This document shows, piece after piece, positions 18,803 through 28,088 of a stretch of 64,000 nucleotides of DNA. The DNA comes from CAZWCX01 sp964632945. Its GTDB lineage: Bacteria > Planctomycetota > MHYJ01 > WSZJ01 > CAZWCX01. The position numbers and the translations under genes are program-made. The number at the start of each line of letters is the position of its first letter. The first letter of the stretch is position 1. A model generated the notes under the pieces. The model did no database searches, was not told the origin of the DNA, and was given only the letters and a program-made list of their open reading frames with translations. The stretch lies in assembly GCA_964632945.1 (NCBI GenBank), contig CAZWCX010000024.1:1-64000 (forward strand), in the 5' to 3' direction.

Positions 18803-18821
18803 GGCCGGTCTTGGGGCTCCC

Positions 18822-19817
18822 TTACCAGTTCACGACGGCGCTGCCCCAGGTGAACCCCGAGGCGAAGGTGGCGAACATGAGGGTGTCGCCGGACTTGAAG
18901 CGGCCCGCGCGCGCCTCCTCGTCGAGCGCGATCGGCACGGAGGCCGCCGCGCAGTTGCCGTACTTTTCGATGCTGTGGTTGACCTTCTCGCGGGGCATGC
19001 CGATCAGTTCGGAGACCTTCTCGTTGATTCGCATGTTGGCCTGGTGGGGGATGAAGTAGTCGATGTCGGCCGGGGTCAGGCGGTTGTGTTCGAGCGCCTC
19101 CTTGACCACGGCGACCATGGAGGTGACGGCCTCCTTGTAGACGACCTTGCCGTCCATCCGCGGGTAGTGGCGGCCCTGTTCGATCATCTCGTGGCCGATG
19201 CGCGGGTTGCACTTGCTGCTGGGGCCTTCGACCCAGAGGGTCTCGGCGAAGCGGCCGTCGGCATGGAGGTGGACGGAGAGGATGCCGCGATCGGCGGAAT
19301 CGGAGGGACCGACGACGACGGCGCCGGCGCCGTCGCCGAAGAGGACGGTGACGTGGCGGCCGTTGTCGGAAAACTCGAGCCCGGTGGAGTGGACCTCGGT
19401 CCCGACCACGAGGATCCGCTGGTACATTCCCATGCGGACGTAGACGTCGGCGATGGAGAGGGCGTAGAGGAAGCCGGTGCACTGATCGCGAACGTCGAGG
19501 GCGCCGATGCCGGGGTTGTCGAGGATCTTCTGGATGAAGCACGCGGTCCCGGGGAACTCGGCTTGCGGGGTCTGCGTGGCGCAGATCATGAAGTCGAGGT
19601 CCTTGGGCGCGAGTCCGGCCGCTTCGAGGGCGCGCCGGGCGGCCTCGGCGCCGATCTCGGCGGGTCCCCATCCGGCATCGACGTAGCGGCGCGTCCGGAC
19701 GCCGGTGCGCTGGACGATCCACTCGTCGCTGGTGTTGAACATCTTGGAGAGGTCTTCGTTGGTGATGATCCGCGGGGGCAGATGGCTGCCGGTGCCGAGG
19801 ATGCGGGATCGTTGCAT
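18822..19817 (-). CDS. fabH: 3-oxoacyl-ACP synthase III (FabH, KAS III)
   Basis: 331 residues from ATG 19817, which has a near-ideal GCAGGAGGT site seven bases ahead. KAS III condenses an acyl-CoA with malonyl-ACP to start fatty acid synthesis. The catalytic triad is present: Cys113 in DQCTGF, His258 in PHQAN, and Asn288 in GNCAAAS. The family length and the ending (FASGFTWGSAVVNW) are typical. It starts 14 bp after glpK, in a run with pilT-type ATPases and kinases rather than beside other fab genes. It may be the housekeeping enzyme or a paralogue that starts a special fatty chain; the sequence cannot decide. Confidence 0.93.
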   Translation of the reverse strand: MQRSRILGTGSHLPPRIITNEDLSKMFNTSDEWIVQRTGVRTRRYVDAGWGPAEIGAEAARRALEAAGLAPKDLDFMICATQTPQAEFPGTACFIQKILDNPGIGALDVRDQCTGFLYALSIADVYVRMGMYQRILVVGTEVHSTGLEFSDNGRHVTVLFGDGAGAVVVGPSDSADRGILSVHLHADGRFAETLWVEGPSSKCNPRIGHEMIEQGRHYPRMDGKVVYKEAVTSMVAVVKEALEHNRLTPADIDYFIPHQANMRINEKVSELIGMPREKVNHSIEKYGNCAAASVPIALDEEARAGRFKSGDTLMFATFASGFTWGSAVVNW

Positions 19818-19831
19818 GGTACCTCCTGCGA

Positions 19832-21316
19832 TCAGCTCCGGACCCGGGTGACGGCGCGCTTCCAGCCCGCATAGCGCTGCTCGCGTTCCCGCGCCGGCAT
19901 TTCGGGGGTGAAGGAGTTCTCCAGCCGGATCGAGGCCGCCGCGTCGCGGGCGGACTTCCACAAACCGACGTGAACGCCGGCGAGGAAGGCCGCGCCGAGC
20001 GCGGTGGTCTCGGTCACCTTGGGCCGGGTGACCCTGGCGTTGAGGATGTCCGCCTGGAACTGCATGAGAAAGTCGTTGGTGCACGCGCCGCCGTCGACGC
20101 GCAGTTCGCGAATGGGCAACCCGGTGTCCCGGCGCATGGCGTCGAGGACGTCGCGGGTCTGATAGGCGATCGACTCGAGGGTGGCGCGCACGATCTGCTC
20201 GCGCGTGGTCCCGCGGGTCAAGCCGAGGATGGCGCCGCGTGCGTACATGTCCCAGTAGGGCGCGCCGAGTCCGGTGAAGGCGGGAACCACGTACACGCCG
20301 TCGCCGTCCTTGGCCGCGCGAGCGATCTTCTCGGTGTCGGCCGCCTGGGAGATCACGCGCAGCTGGTCGCGCAGCCACTGGACGGCGGCCCCGGCGATGA
20401 AGACGCTCCCCTCGAGGGCGTAGACCGGGGCGTCGTCCTCGCCGCACGCCAGTGTGGTGACGAGGCCGTTGCGGGAGGCGATCGCGCGCTTGCCGGTGTT
20501 CATGACCGCGAACAGGCCGGTGCCGTAGGTGTTCTTGACCGAGCCGGGGGCGAGGCAGCCCTGCCCGAAGAGGGCCGCCTGCTGGTCGCCCGCCACGCCG
20601 CCGATCGGCACCCCGTCCGGCAGCCCGCGCACGCTCTGGGTCACCCCGAAGCGACCGCACGAGGGGAGCACGCGCGGCAGCACCGACGCGGGCACGTTGA
20701 GCCGGCGCAGGAGGTCCGGATCCCAGCGCAGCCGGTGGATGTCGTACAGCATCGTGCGCGAGGCGTTCGTGTGGTCGGTGACGTGTTCCGCGCGATTGGT
20801 CAGGTTCCAGACCAGCCAGGTGTCGACGGTGCCGAAGAGCAGCCGGCCCTTCGCTGCCGCGGCGCGGGCGCCGGGATTCTTGTCCAGCAGCCACGCGACC
20901 TTGGTCCCCGAGAAGTAGGCGTCGATCGGCAGCCCCGTCCGGCGCAGGACCTTCGGACCCCAGCCCTCGCGGCGGAGGGCGGTGCAACGCTCGGCGGTAC
21001 GGCGACACTGCCAGACGATCGCGCGGCCGACCGGCTTCCCGGTCGCGCGGTCCCATACGATCGTCGTCTCCCGCTGGTTGGTGATGCCGATCCCGGCGAT
21101 CCGCCCGGGCGAGACCCGCCCCTGCTTGATCGCCCGCACGAGCGTGTCCTGCACGGAATCCCAGATCTCCAGCGGATCGTGCTCCACCCAGCCGGCCTGC
21201 GGATAGTGCTGGGTGATCTCCCGGTACGCGGAGGCGACGATCTTCCCCTTGACGTCGACGAGCAGACTGCGGGTCCCGGTCGTTCCCTGGTCGATGGCGA
21301 GAATCAGTTTCGGCAT
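19832..21316 (-). CDS. glpK: Glycerol kinase
   Basis: 494 residues, the usual GlpK length. It phosphorylates glycerol to sn-glycerol 3-phosphate with ATP in the cytoplasm. FGGY-family hallmarks: LAIDQGTTGTRSLL at the N-terminus, GITNQRETT, WQCRRT, the GTVDTWLVWNLT signature, GVAGDQQAALFGQGC, YGTG, and DGGACTNDFLMQFQAD near the C-terminus. It lies 10 bp after pilT and 14 bp before fabH. The divergent operon at 26460 encodes GlpA/GlpB-like G3P dehydrogenase subunits, so glycerol could feed that pathway. No glycerol facilitator gene is in the window. Confidence 0.95.
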   Translation of the reverse strand: MPKLILAIDQGTTGTRSLLVDVKGKIVASAYREITQHYPQAGWVEHDPLEIWDSVQDTLVRAIKQGRVSPGRIAGIGITNQRETTIVWDRATGKPVGRAIVWQCRRTAERCTALRREGWGPKVLRRTGLPIDAYFSGTKVAWLLDKNPGARAAAAKGRLLFGTVDTWLVWNLTNRAEHVTDHTNASRTMLYDIHRLRWDPDLLRRLNVPASVLPRVLPSCGRFGVTQSVRGLPDGVPIGGVAGDQQAALFGQGCLAPGSVKNTYGTGLFAVMNTGKRAIASRNGLVTTLACGEDDAPVYALEGSVFIAGAAVQWLRDQLRVISQAADTEKIARAAKDGDGVYVVPAFTGLGAPYWDMYARGAILGLTRGTTREQIVRATLESIAYQTRDVLDAMRRDTGLPIRELRVDGGACTNDFLMQFQADILNARVTRPKVTETTALGAAFLAGVHVGLWKSARDAAASIRLENSFTPEMPAREREQRYAGWKRAVTRVRS

Positions 21317-21326
21317 GGCGCGTACG

Positions 21327-22406
21327 TCACTTTCCCTGGATGGTCCGATGGCCTTCCACGAACGACTCGAACCGGTTCTTGTCGATCCCGTACCGGAGGG
21401 CCTCGCCGCGGGTGATCAGTCCGTCTTCGAGGCGGGAGAAGATCGAATCGTCCATGAGCTGCATGCCCTCGCCGCGCGAGCTCTCGATCAGGGAGGAGAT
21501 CTTGTGCGTGCCCCCTTCGCGGATCATGTTGGACAGGCTGGTGCAGCCGAACAGGATCTCGTTGACCGGCACGCGCCCGCGCTTGTCGCGGCGCTTGAGC
21601 AGCAGCTGGGAGCAGACGCCGCGGAGCGAAAGCGACAGCTGGCTGCGGATCTGGCCCTGCTGCTCCTCCGGGAAGACGTCGATGATGCGGTCGACCGTCT
21701 TGCCCGCGTTGTTGGTGTGCAGGGTGCCGAACACCACCGTCCCCATCTCGGCGAGCGACAGCGCCAGCCCGATCGATTCCCGATCGCGCATTTCCCCGAC
21801 CAGGATGACGTCCGCGTCCTGGCGCGTCGCCGCGCGCAGGGCGGCGGCGAAGGTCTCCGTGTCCCGCCCGATCTCGCGCTGCGTGATCACCGACTTCTTG
21901 TTGCCGTGCATGTATTCGATCGGGTCCTCGATGGTCACCATGTGCCGGTGCGAGTTGGTGTTGATGTAGTCGATGATCGCCGCCAGCGTAGTGCTCTTCC
22001 CGCTGCCCGTGGGCCCGGTGACCAGGACCAGTCCGCTGCGCAGTTGCGCGAACCGCTCCAGCGTGCGCGGCAGGTTGAGGTCCTGCATCGAGTGGATGTT
22101 GTGCGGGATGATGCGGAAGACCCCGCCCATCCCGTTCCGGTGCTGAAAGAAGTTGACCCGGAAACGCGCGAGCCCCTTCACCTCGTAGGCGAAGTCGATC
22201 TCGTTGCGCTGCCGGAACTCCTCCCGGTCCCACCGGTCCATGATCTCGAGCAGGAGCCGCTCGGTGTCCTCCGCGCCCATCGGCGCCATCTGCAGCGGCT
22301 CGAGCTCGCCGTGGAGCCGGATCTTGATCGGCAGGCCCGCGACCACGTGCAGGTCCGAGCCGCCGGAGTCCAGCACCATCTTGAGGTACTTGTCGACCGT
22401 GGCCAT
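21327..22406 (-). CDS. pilT: Type IV pilus retraction ATPase (PilT)
   Basis: 359 residues with GGGAGGAG ahead of the ATG. A hexameric cytoplasmic ATPase that depolymerises type IV pili to power twitching. It has the N-terminal PilT domain (GGSDLHVVAGLPIKIRLHGE), Walker A GPTGSGKST (131-139), Asp box around TIEDPIEY, Walker B VILVGEMRD, and the His box FGTLHTNNA. The retraction-specific motif AIRNLIRE appears as SLSNMIRE. It lies directly downstream of a second PilT-type ATPase fused to an FHA domain, so the two may form a PilT/PilU-like pair. Confidence 0.94.
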   Translation of the reverse strand: MATVDKYLKMVLDSGGSDLHVVAGLPIKIRLHGELEPLQMAPMGAEDTERLLLEIMDRWDREEFRQRNEIDFAYEVKGLARFRVNFFQHRNGMGGVFRIIPHNIHSMQDLNLPRTLERFAQLRSGLVLVTGPTGSGKSTTLAAIIDYINTNSHRHMVTIEDPIEYMHGNKKSVITQREIGRDTETFAAALRAATRQDADVILVGEMRDRESIGLALSLAEMGTVVFGTLHTNNAGKTVDRIIDVFPEEQQGQIRSQLSLSLRGVCSQLLLKRRDKRGRVPVNEILFGCTSLSNMIREGGTHKISSLIESSRGEGMQLMDDSIFSRLEDGLITRGEALRYGIDKNRFESFVEGHRTIQGK

Positions 22407-22424
22407 GGCTCAGGCTCCTCCCGA

Positions 22425-23870
22425 CTACGCGATCGCGTCCTGGAACTTCTTGGGGTCGTCCGCCCGGGCCAGCGCCTCCTCCCGGGAGATGCGCCCCTGC
22501 TGGAGCAGATCCGCGAGCGAATCGTCCATGAGGCACATGCCGTGGCGCCGGCCGGTCTGGATCACCGACAGGATCTGGTACGTCTTCTGTTCGCGAATCA
22601 GATTGCTGACCGCGGGCGTGGTGAAGAGGATCTCGAGCGCGGGCACCACCCCCGAGCCGTCCACCGTCGGGACCAACTGCTGCGAGATCACCCCGCGCAG
22701 CGACTCCGAGATCATGACGCGAATGCGGGGCTGTTCCACGGGCGGGTAGCTGTCGAGGATGCGGTCGATCGTCTTGATCGCGCCGCAGGTGTGCAGGGTG
22801 CCGAGCACCAGGTGGCCCGTCTCGGCCGCCGAGATCGCCACGGTAATCGCCTCGAGATCGCGCAATTCCCCGACCACGATGATGTCCGGGTCCTCGCGCA
22901 AGGCGGAGCGCAGCGCCCCGACCCAGCCGTGCGTGTGGATCTTCACCTGCCGCTGGATCACCGTCGACAACTTGCTCTGGTAGGCGAACTCGATCGGGTC
23001 CTCGATGGTGATGATCTGGCGCTTTTTCTCCTGATTGATGATCTCGACCAGCGCCGACATCGTGGACGACTTTCCGCACCCGGAGGGACCCGTCAGCAGC
23101 ACGATTCCCTGGTGGTACTGCGTGAACTGGCGCAGCAGCTCGGGAAGGCCGAGCTCCTTCAGGCTGGGCACCCGATCGGGCAAGACGCGGAAGCTCATGC
23201 CGATCCCGTGCGCCTGCTTGTGAATGTTCGTGCGGAAGCGGCCCTGGTTTTCCGTCTGGTACGACAGATCGAAGTCGGGCTTCTGGTCGAACTGGACGAG
23301 CTCGTCGGAGCGCAGGATCTCCTTGAGCCACTTTTCCGTTTCCGCGGCGGTGATGTTCGGATGTTCGAGATGAAGGACCTGGCCGTGGACGCGCACGAAC
23401 GGCGGGGCCCCGACCGTCAAGTGGATGTCCGAGGCCTTCATATCGCGGGCGCGCTGCAGGTAGGAGGAGAGCGACTTGCCGACCAGTTCATTGCCGTTGA
23501 TCAGGCCCGCCAGGCGCTGCCGCATCGCCTTCTGCCGCGCCGCCTCCACCTCGGCCGGCGTCTGCAGGGGCACGTACTCCCCCTTCTGCCGGAAGGTGAT
23601 CGTGTAGCCGCCGATCGTGAAGGCGGTGCCGTCCTTGAGCGCCACCGGCCCCTTGATCCGCTCCCCCCCGACCCGGGTGCCGTTCGTGCTGTCGAGGTCG
23701 CGGAGGATGTACTCCACCCCCTGGACGCTGATCTCCGCGTGGTAGCGCGAGGCTTCGACGTGATCGACGATCACGTCGTTGTCCGGACGCTTGCCGACGC
23801 GGATCTTGGTTTTGTTCAGGGCGAGGACCTTCACCTGCCCCGCCGGATCCTTGATGATGAGATCGGCCAT
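22425..23870 (-). CDS. FHA domain-PilT-type ATPase fusion
   Basis: 481 residues. Residues 1-95 form a forkhead-associated domain with the key phospho-Thr contacts: RVGK (24-27), SRYH (41-44) and DSTNG (60-64). A short linker leads to a complete PilT ATPase (about 130-480) with GASDIHL-like SDIHLTVGAP, Walker A GPSGCGKSS (261-269), DPIEFAYQ, Walker B IIVVGELRD, LGTLHTCGA and a retraction motif AVSNLIRE. FHA domains bind phosphothreonine, so a Ser/Thr kinase probably controls recruitment or activity. A kinase gene ends 15 bp upstream in the same direction, and plain pilT follows 18 bp downstream. The start has GGGAGAG upstream. Both ATPase and FHA motifs look intact. Confidence 0.93.
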   Translation of the reverse strand: MADLIIKDPAGQVKVLALNKTKIRVGKRPDNDVIVDHVEASRYHAEISVQGVEYILRDLDSTNGTRVGGERIKGPVALKDGTAFTIGGYTITFRQKGEYVPLQTPAEVEAARQKAMRQRLAGLINGNELVGKSLSSYLQRARDMKASDIHLTVGAPPFVRVHGQVLHLEHPNITAAETEKWLKEILRSDELVQFDQKPDFDLSYQTENQGRFRTNIHKQAHGIGMSFRVLPDRVPSLKELGLPELLRQFTQYHQGIVLLTGPSGCGKSSTMSALVEIINQEKKRQIITIEDPIEFAYQSKLSTVIQRQVKIHTHGWVGALRSALREDPDIIVVGELRDLEAITVAISAAETGHLVLGTLHTCGAIKTIDRILDSYPPVEQPRIRVMISESLRGVISQQLVPTVDGSGVVPALEILFTTPAVSNLIREQKTYQILSVIQTGRRHGMCLMDDSLADLLQQGRISREEALARADDPKKFQDAIA

Positions 23871-23885
23871 GGGTCCGTACTCTCC

Positions 23886-25607
23886 CTAGGATCTCCGCAA
23901 GTCCCGGTCCGCCCCGTCGGGCGATCGGGGAACGTCTTCCCCATGGGACGCGCCGCCCCGCGGGGACTCATAGCGCTCCTGCGCGTCGTTCGTCCCGGCG
24001 CCGCCGCGCGCGGCGTCGAGCCGGACCCGCACGAGCGGGATGTCGAACAACGAGCGGGCCTCGGCGAAGGCGCGCTCCGCTTCCGCGCGCCGCCCCGCCT
24101 CCAGGTGGCCGTCTCCCGCATCCACGAGCGCGCGGAATCGGCGCACGCGCAACAGGCGCGCCTCGGTGGTCTCGACCCAGACGCGCGCGAGCGCGGTCTC
24201 GAAAGCGGCCTCCGCCTCCTCGAAGCGGTCGCGCGCGAGCGCGCGCTCCGCTTCCGCCAGGGAGGTCCGATGGCCGGCGATCGCGGTCGCCTGCCGCAGA
24301 CACTTCTCGTCGGGCTGGAGCTCGTGGGCCCGGCGGAACGCCGCCTCCGCCCCCGGCAGATCGCCGCGCTCGAGCAGCGACACCCCCGCCAGCAGGCACG
24401 CACCGGCATCGTCCGGCAGCGCCGCGGCCATCGCCTGCGAATCCGTATCGCCCGCGGGGTCCGGATCGGGCCGGGCGGCCGGCGGCGATTCCTCGCCCCC
24501 GCGGGTCGGCCCGGTCCCCGCATCGCCGACGGGCCGCGCGGGGACCGCAAGTCCCTCGTCCAGCGGCCCGGCGGCCTCCGCCTGCGCCACCTCGCGGGTC
24601 GCCGCCGGACGCGCCCCAGCAGTTGATGCGCGCGATCCGAGCGACACCCAGATCCACAGCCCCACCAGCACGCTCAAACCCGCGCAGGCGCCGGCACCCA
24701 GCCAGACCACCGGACGCCGGGTCAGCGGCACCGCCGGCGCCACCCACGAGACCCGGTCCTCCGGCGTTCGGATCGGCGGCTCCACCGCGCTCCCCGAATC
24801 CAGGAACTCCGCCAGCTCCCCCGCGTCCGCGAACCGTCGCTTGCGGCTCTTCGACATCATCTTGCACAGGAGATCGGAGAAGTCCGCCGGTACCTCCGGA
24901 TTCACCTCGGAAGCGTAGGGCACCGGCGCCTGGATGTGCTGCAGCAGCAACGCCCCCACATCGCGCGCGTCGAACGGCAGCCGCCCCGTGACCGCGCGAA
25001 AAAACGTCGCCCCCAGCGAATAGATGTCCGACGCCGGCGTCAGGTCGTGCCCCTCGCATTGCTCGGGACTCATGAACGCCGGCGTCCCCATCACCAGGCC
25101 CGCCTGCGTGAGTTTCGTTTCGACCCCCATCCCCTTGGCCAGGCCGAAGTCGGCGACCTTCAACTCCCCCGACCGCGTCAACAGCAGATTGTCCGGCTTG
25201 ATGTCCCGATGAATCAGCCCGGCGCGATGCGCTTCGGCCAGCCCGCCCGCCGCCTGCCGCAGCAACTCGCGGGCGCGCGCAACCGGCAGCGGCCCTTCCG
25301 CCTCGAGCTGGTCGATCAGGGCCACGCCGTCCACCAGTTCCATCGTGATGAAGTGCCGCCCTTCCTCCTCGCCGGCGTCGTACACGCGCACCACGTTGGG
25401 GTGGCGCACGCTCGCCGCGCAGCGCGCCTCCTTGTGGAAACGCTTCACATACCCCGGCTCGCGCACGAGTTCGTCGGAGAGGATCTTCACCGCCACCGCG
25501 TACCCGAGGGATTCGTGTCGCCCCCGGAAGACCGTCCCCATCCCCCCCTGCCCGAGCCGCTCCTCGACCTCACAGTGGCCGATGCGGAAAGGCGGGGTCA
25601 GGTCCAT
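23886..25607 (-). CDS. Ser/Thr protein kinase with TM helix and short TPR tail
   Basis: 573 residues. Complete kinase domain at the N-terminus: LGQGGMGTVF (18-27), Lys41 in VAVK, HRDIKPDN with Asp135, DFG 153-155, and GTPAFMSPEQ. A juxtamembrane stretch and helix at about 299-323 are followed by a Pro/Ala-rich linker and TPR-like helices (LLAGVSLLERGDLPGAEAAFRRAHEL). It is the promoter-proximal gene of the six-gene minus-strand run and sits 15 bp before the FHA-PilT fusion. It is therefore the best candidate for the kinase whose phosphorylation the FHA domain reads; this is inference from position. Confidence 0.9.
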   Translation of the reverse strand: MDLTPPFRIGHCEVEERLGQGGMGTVFRGRHESLGYAVAVKILSDELVREPGYVKRFHKEARCAASVRHPNVVRVYDAGEEEGRHFITMELVDGVALIDQLEAEGPLPVARARELLRQAAGGLAEAHRAGLIHRDIKPDNLLLTRSGELKVADFGLAKGMGVETKLTQAGLVMGTPAFMSPEQCEGHDLTPASDIYSLGATFFRAVTGRLPFDARDVGALLLQHIQAPVPYASEVNPEVPADFSDLLCKMMSKSRKRRFADAGELAEFLDSGSAVEPPIRTPEDRVSWVAPAVPLTRRPVVWLGAGACAGLSVLVGLWIWVSLGSRASTAGARPAATREVAQAEAAGPLDEGLAVPARPVGDAGTGPTRGGEESPPAARPDPDPAGDTDSQAMAAALPDDAGACLLAGVSLLERGDLPGAEAAFRRAHELQPDEKCLRQATAIAGHRTSLAEAERALARDRFEEAEAAFETALARVWVETTEARLLRVRRFRALVDAGDGHLEAGRRAEAERAFAEARSLFDIPLVRVRLDAARGGAGTNDAQERYESPRGGASHGEDVPRSPDGADRDLRRS

Positions 25608-25717
25608 GGCGGGGTCCTTGGAATCGAGGCAGGGCCGGGCGGCCCGGGGGAAAAACCCATCCTATCCCGGGCCGGAATCGAGGGTCAAAGGAAAACGGGG
25701 CGCTCACCCCGCACCCC

Positions 25718-26308
25718 TTATCCGTAGCGGAATCGCGGGTGCCAGCCGCCGTCCCCGTCCGCCAGCAGGGCGAAGAAATGCCAGACGGAACAGTACTCGT
25801 CGCCGGGCCCGAACCAGGCGCTCGACACGCGCTCGACCACTCCGCCCTTTCCCTTGCGGAACGTCGTGAATCCGGGCCAGTACTGCCCGGGCTCGGGCTC
25901 GAAGCCCATGTCCTTCGCGAACGTCGTCCCCTCCGTGGAGGCCATCCGGAACTTCCACCCCCGGCTCCGGCGAAAGGCCGCCTGCTTCTTGGGCTCGTTC
26001 GGACTCGTCAGCAGGAACCCCGCGCGGTCTTCGAGGTGAGGCAGCACGCCGTTCATCTCGTCCGCCCACAACGTGCAGTAGGGACACTCGCGCCCCATGT
26101 TGTGGACGACGATCAGGTCCTGCTTGCGCCCGAACGCCTGCGACAGCTTCAGCCGCTTGCCGTCGTACGTCCGAAACACATAGTCCTTCACCCGCTGCGG
26201 CGGGAGGGACTTCCTCAACTTCACCAGTTTCTTCTTGTCCTGCATGATCTTGCGGTCCAGCGCCGCGATCTTCCGCTCGAGCGCCTTGCGGGCATCCACC
26301 TTGGCCAT
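25718..26308 (-). CDS. DUF899 thioredoxin-like protein
   Basis: 196 residues from ATG 26308, preceded by TCGGAGGAAACG (strong ribosome site). The sequence after a charged N-terminal helix matches the DUF899 type: KDYVFRTYDGKRLKLSQAFG, DLIVVHNMGRECPYCTLWADEMNG with a single CPYC-like motif, and YWPGFTTFRKGKGG, then VWHFFALLADGDGGWHPRF. DUF899 proteins have a thioredoxin fold and are of uncertain role, with redox suspected. It is divergent from the glp/ether-lipid operon and shares the 151-bp intergenic region. No link to pili or kinases is evident. Confidence 0.85.
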   Translation of the reverse strand: MAKVDARKALERKIAALDRKIMQDKKKLVKLRKSLPPQRVKDYVFRTYDGKRLKLSQAFGRKQDLIVVHNMGRECPYCTLWADEMNGVLPHLEDRAGFLLTSPNEPKKQAAFRRSRGWKFRMASTEGTTFAKDMGFEPEPGQYWPGFTTFRKGKGGVVERVSSAWFGPGDEYCSVWHFFALLADGDGGWHPRFRYG

Positions 26309-26405
26309 GACGTTTCCTCCGACACGGGATCGAACCGGGGGCACCGGGAACAATGCACCCGATGCGGCCTCCGCGCGCAAGCATTATCCGCCCGGCGCGA
26401 GTCGC

Positions 26406-26434
26406 TTGACGCATCCGCGCGGGTGGCGGATACT
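26406..26434 (+). promoter_or_regulatory. Sigma-70-type promoter of the glp/ether-lipid operon
   Basis: TTGACG (26406-26411), 17-base spacer, GATACT (26429-26434), 25 bp before the ATG at 26460, giving a short leader with GGAGGT inside it. Spacing and -35 match are good; the -10 is moderate. Confidence 0.55.
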
Positions 26435-26459
26435 GGACGGCGAAGGAGGTCGCCCCGCC

Positions 26460-28088
26460 ATGCCCGAGATCTTCGACGTCGCCGTCGTCGGCGGCGGCGT
26501 CAACGGCTGCGGCGTGGCCCGCGACTGCGCCCAGCGCGGCCTCCGCACCCTGCTCGTCGAGAAGGAGGACTTCGGCGCCGGGGCCACCGGCGGCTCGAGC
26601 GGAATGATCCACGGCGGTCTCCGCTATCTCCTCAACGACGTCAAGACCACCCGGAAGTCCTGCCTCGACAGCGGCTACATCCAGCGCATCTGCCCGAATC
26701 TCCTCTGGCGCATCCCGATGCTGATGCCCCTCACCGGCAAGGGCTGGGCCGGCGCATGGTACGCCGCGCTCGTCGAGACCTACCTCGAGGCGTACGAACG
26801 CTTCGCCATCCCGCTCAAGAACGGTCTCCCCCACGCCCGCCTCTCCGCCGAGGAGGCGCGCCAGGTGGAACCGGGGCTTGCCCCCCGCACGACTCGCGCG
26901 CTTACCTTCGACGAGTGGGGCATCGACGCCAACCGGCTTTGCCTGCTCAACGCGCTGGCCGCGCGGGACGCCGGGGCCGAAGTGCGCAACCACACGGAGA
27001 TCAAAGGGTTGCGCCGGGACCAGGGGATTTCGCGGTTGGCCGCGCAGGACCGGTTGACCGGCCACCGGGAGACGTTCGAGGCGCGCCTCGTGGTCAACGC
27101 GACCGGTCCGTGGCTGCCGCGCATGGCGGGGGTCCTGGGGGTCGACGTGCGCATCCGGCCGGGGAAAGGGGTGCACCTGATCGTCGAGCGGCGGGTCTCC
27201 AACGTCGGAGTGGTCGCGACCGCGGTGGACGGGCGCCAGATCTTCATCCTTCCGCACGACAACTACAGCATCATCGGGACGACGGACGACGACTACTTCG
27301 GCGATCCCGACGACCTCCCGGTGACCGAGGACGAAGTCGAGTACCTGCTCACGGGGATGGAGAGCGTGTTGCCGGGGATCCGGCGCTATCGGCTGTCGAG
27401 CACGTGGGCGGCGGTGCGCCCGACGATGTACGAGTGGGGACGCACCGAGGACGCGCTCAGCCGCGATCACCAGGTCATCGATCACCGGGTGCGGGACGGC
27501 GTCGACGGGATTCTCTCGATCGTGGGCGGGAAGTTGGCGGCCTACCGCTTGATGGCCGAGGAGGCGACCGACCTGGTGCTGCAGAAACTCGGGCGGGCGC
27601 CGGTAAAGTGCCGGACGCACGCGGAGCCGCTGCCGGGCGGAGACCAGGCGACGCCGGGGGCGATCCTGGACGCGGGGCGGGACCTGCTCAGCCGGCCGAC
27701 GCTCCTGCGCCTGTGGGCGCGATACGGCAGTCGCGCGATGCGGTTGCTCGACCGCATCCGGCAGGGACCGGCGGAGGGACGGATCGTGTGCGGATGCGAG
27801 CCGGTGCTCGCGGCGGAGGTGCACTACGGAGTGGAGCAGGAGCTGGCGCGCACGCCGGGCGACGTGCGGCGCCGCACGCGGATGGGTGCGGGCGCGTGCA
27901 ACGGGCGGTGCTGCGGAGACGCGACGACGGCGATTCTGCGGGCGCGGCTGGGGTGGAACCGGGAGACCGCGGTGGCGATGGCGGCGGCGTTTCATGACGA
28001 GCGATGGCGGCAGCGGCGACCGGTGCTGCTGGATGGGGCGAATCTCGCGCACGAGGAACTGGCGCGCGGCGCGGGGAGGGCCCGGTGA
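26460..28088 (+). CDS. glpA: Glycerol-3-phosphate dehydrogenase, GlpA-type subunit
   Basis: 542 residues, the length of E. coli GlpA; AAGGAGGTC precedes the ATG. It oxidises sn-glycerol 3-phosphate to dihydroxyacetone phosphate with FAD. FAD-binding VVGGGVNGCGVARD (9-22), GGSSGMIHGGLRYL, VVNATGPWLP, and the GTTDDDYFGDP region match GlpA/GlpD. The C-terminus has a BFD-like [2Fe-2S] pattern, Cys444-x-Cys446 with Cys480 and Cys484/485 in ACNGRCC, which marks the anaerobic GlpA type rather than GlpD. The next gene is GlpB-like and overlaps by GTGA. First gene of a six-frame operon that ends with a GlpC/CCG-type protein. Confidence 0.9.
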   Translation: MPEIFDVAVVGGGVNGCGVARDCAQRGLRTLLVEKEDFGAGATGGSSGMIHGGLRYLLNDVKTTRKSCLDSGYIQRICPNLLWRIPMLMPLTGKGWAGAWYAALVETYLEAYERFAIPLKNGLPHARLSAEEARQVEPGLAPRTTRALTFDEWGIDANRLCLLNALAARDAGAEVRNHTEIKGLRRDQGISRLAAQDRLTGHRETFEARLVVNATGPWLPRMAGVLGVDVRIRPGKGVHLIVERRVSNVGVVATAVDGRQIFILPHDNYSIIGTTDDDYFGDPDDLPVTEDEVEYLLTGMESVLPGIRRYRLSSTWAAVRPTMYEWGRTEDALSRDHQVIDHRVRDGVDGILSIVGGKLAAYRLMAEEATDLVLQKLGRAPVKCRTHAEPLPGGDQATPGAILDAGRDLLSRPTLLRLWARYGSRAMRLLDRIRQGPAEGRIVCGCEPVLAAEVHYGVEQELARTPGDVRRRTRMGAGACNGRCCGDATTAILRARLGWNRETAVAMAAAFHDERWRQRRPVLLDGANLAHEELARGAGRAR

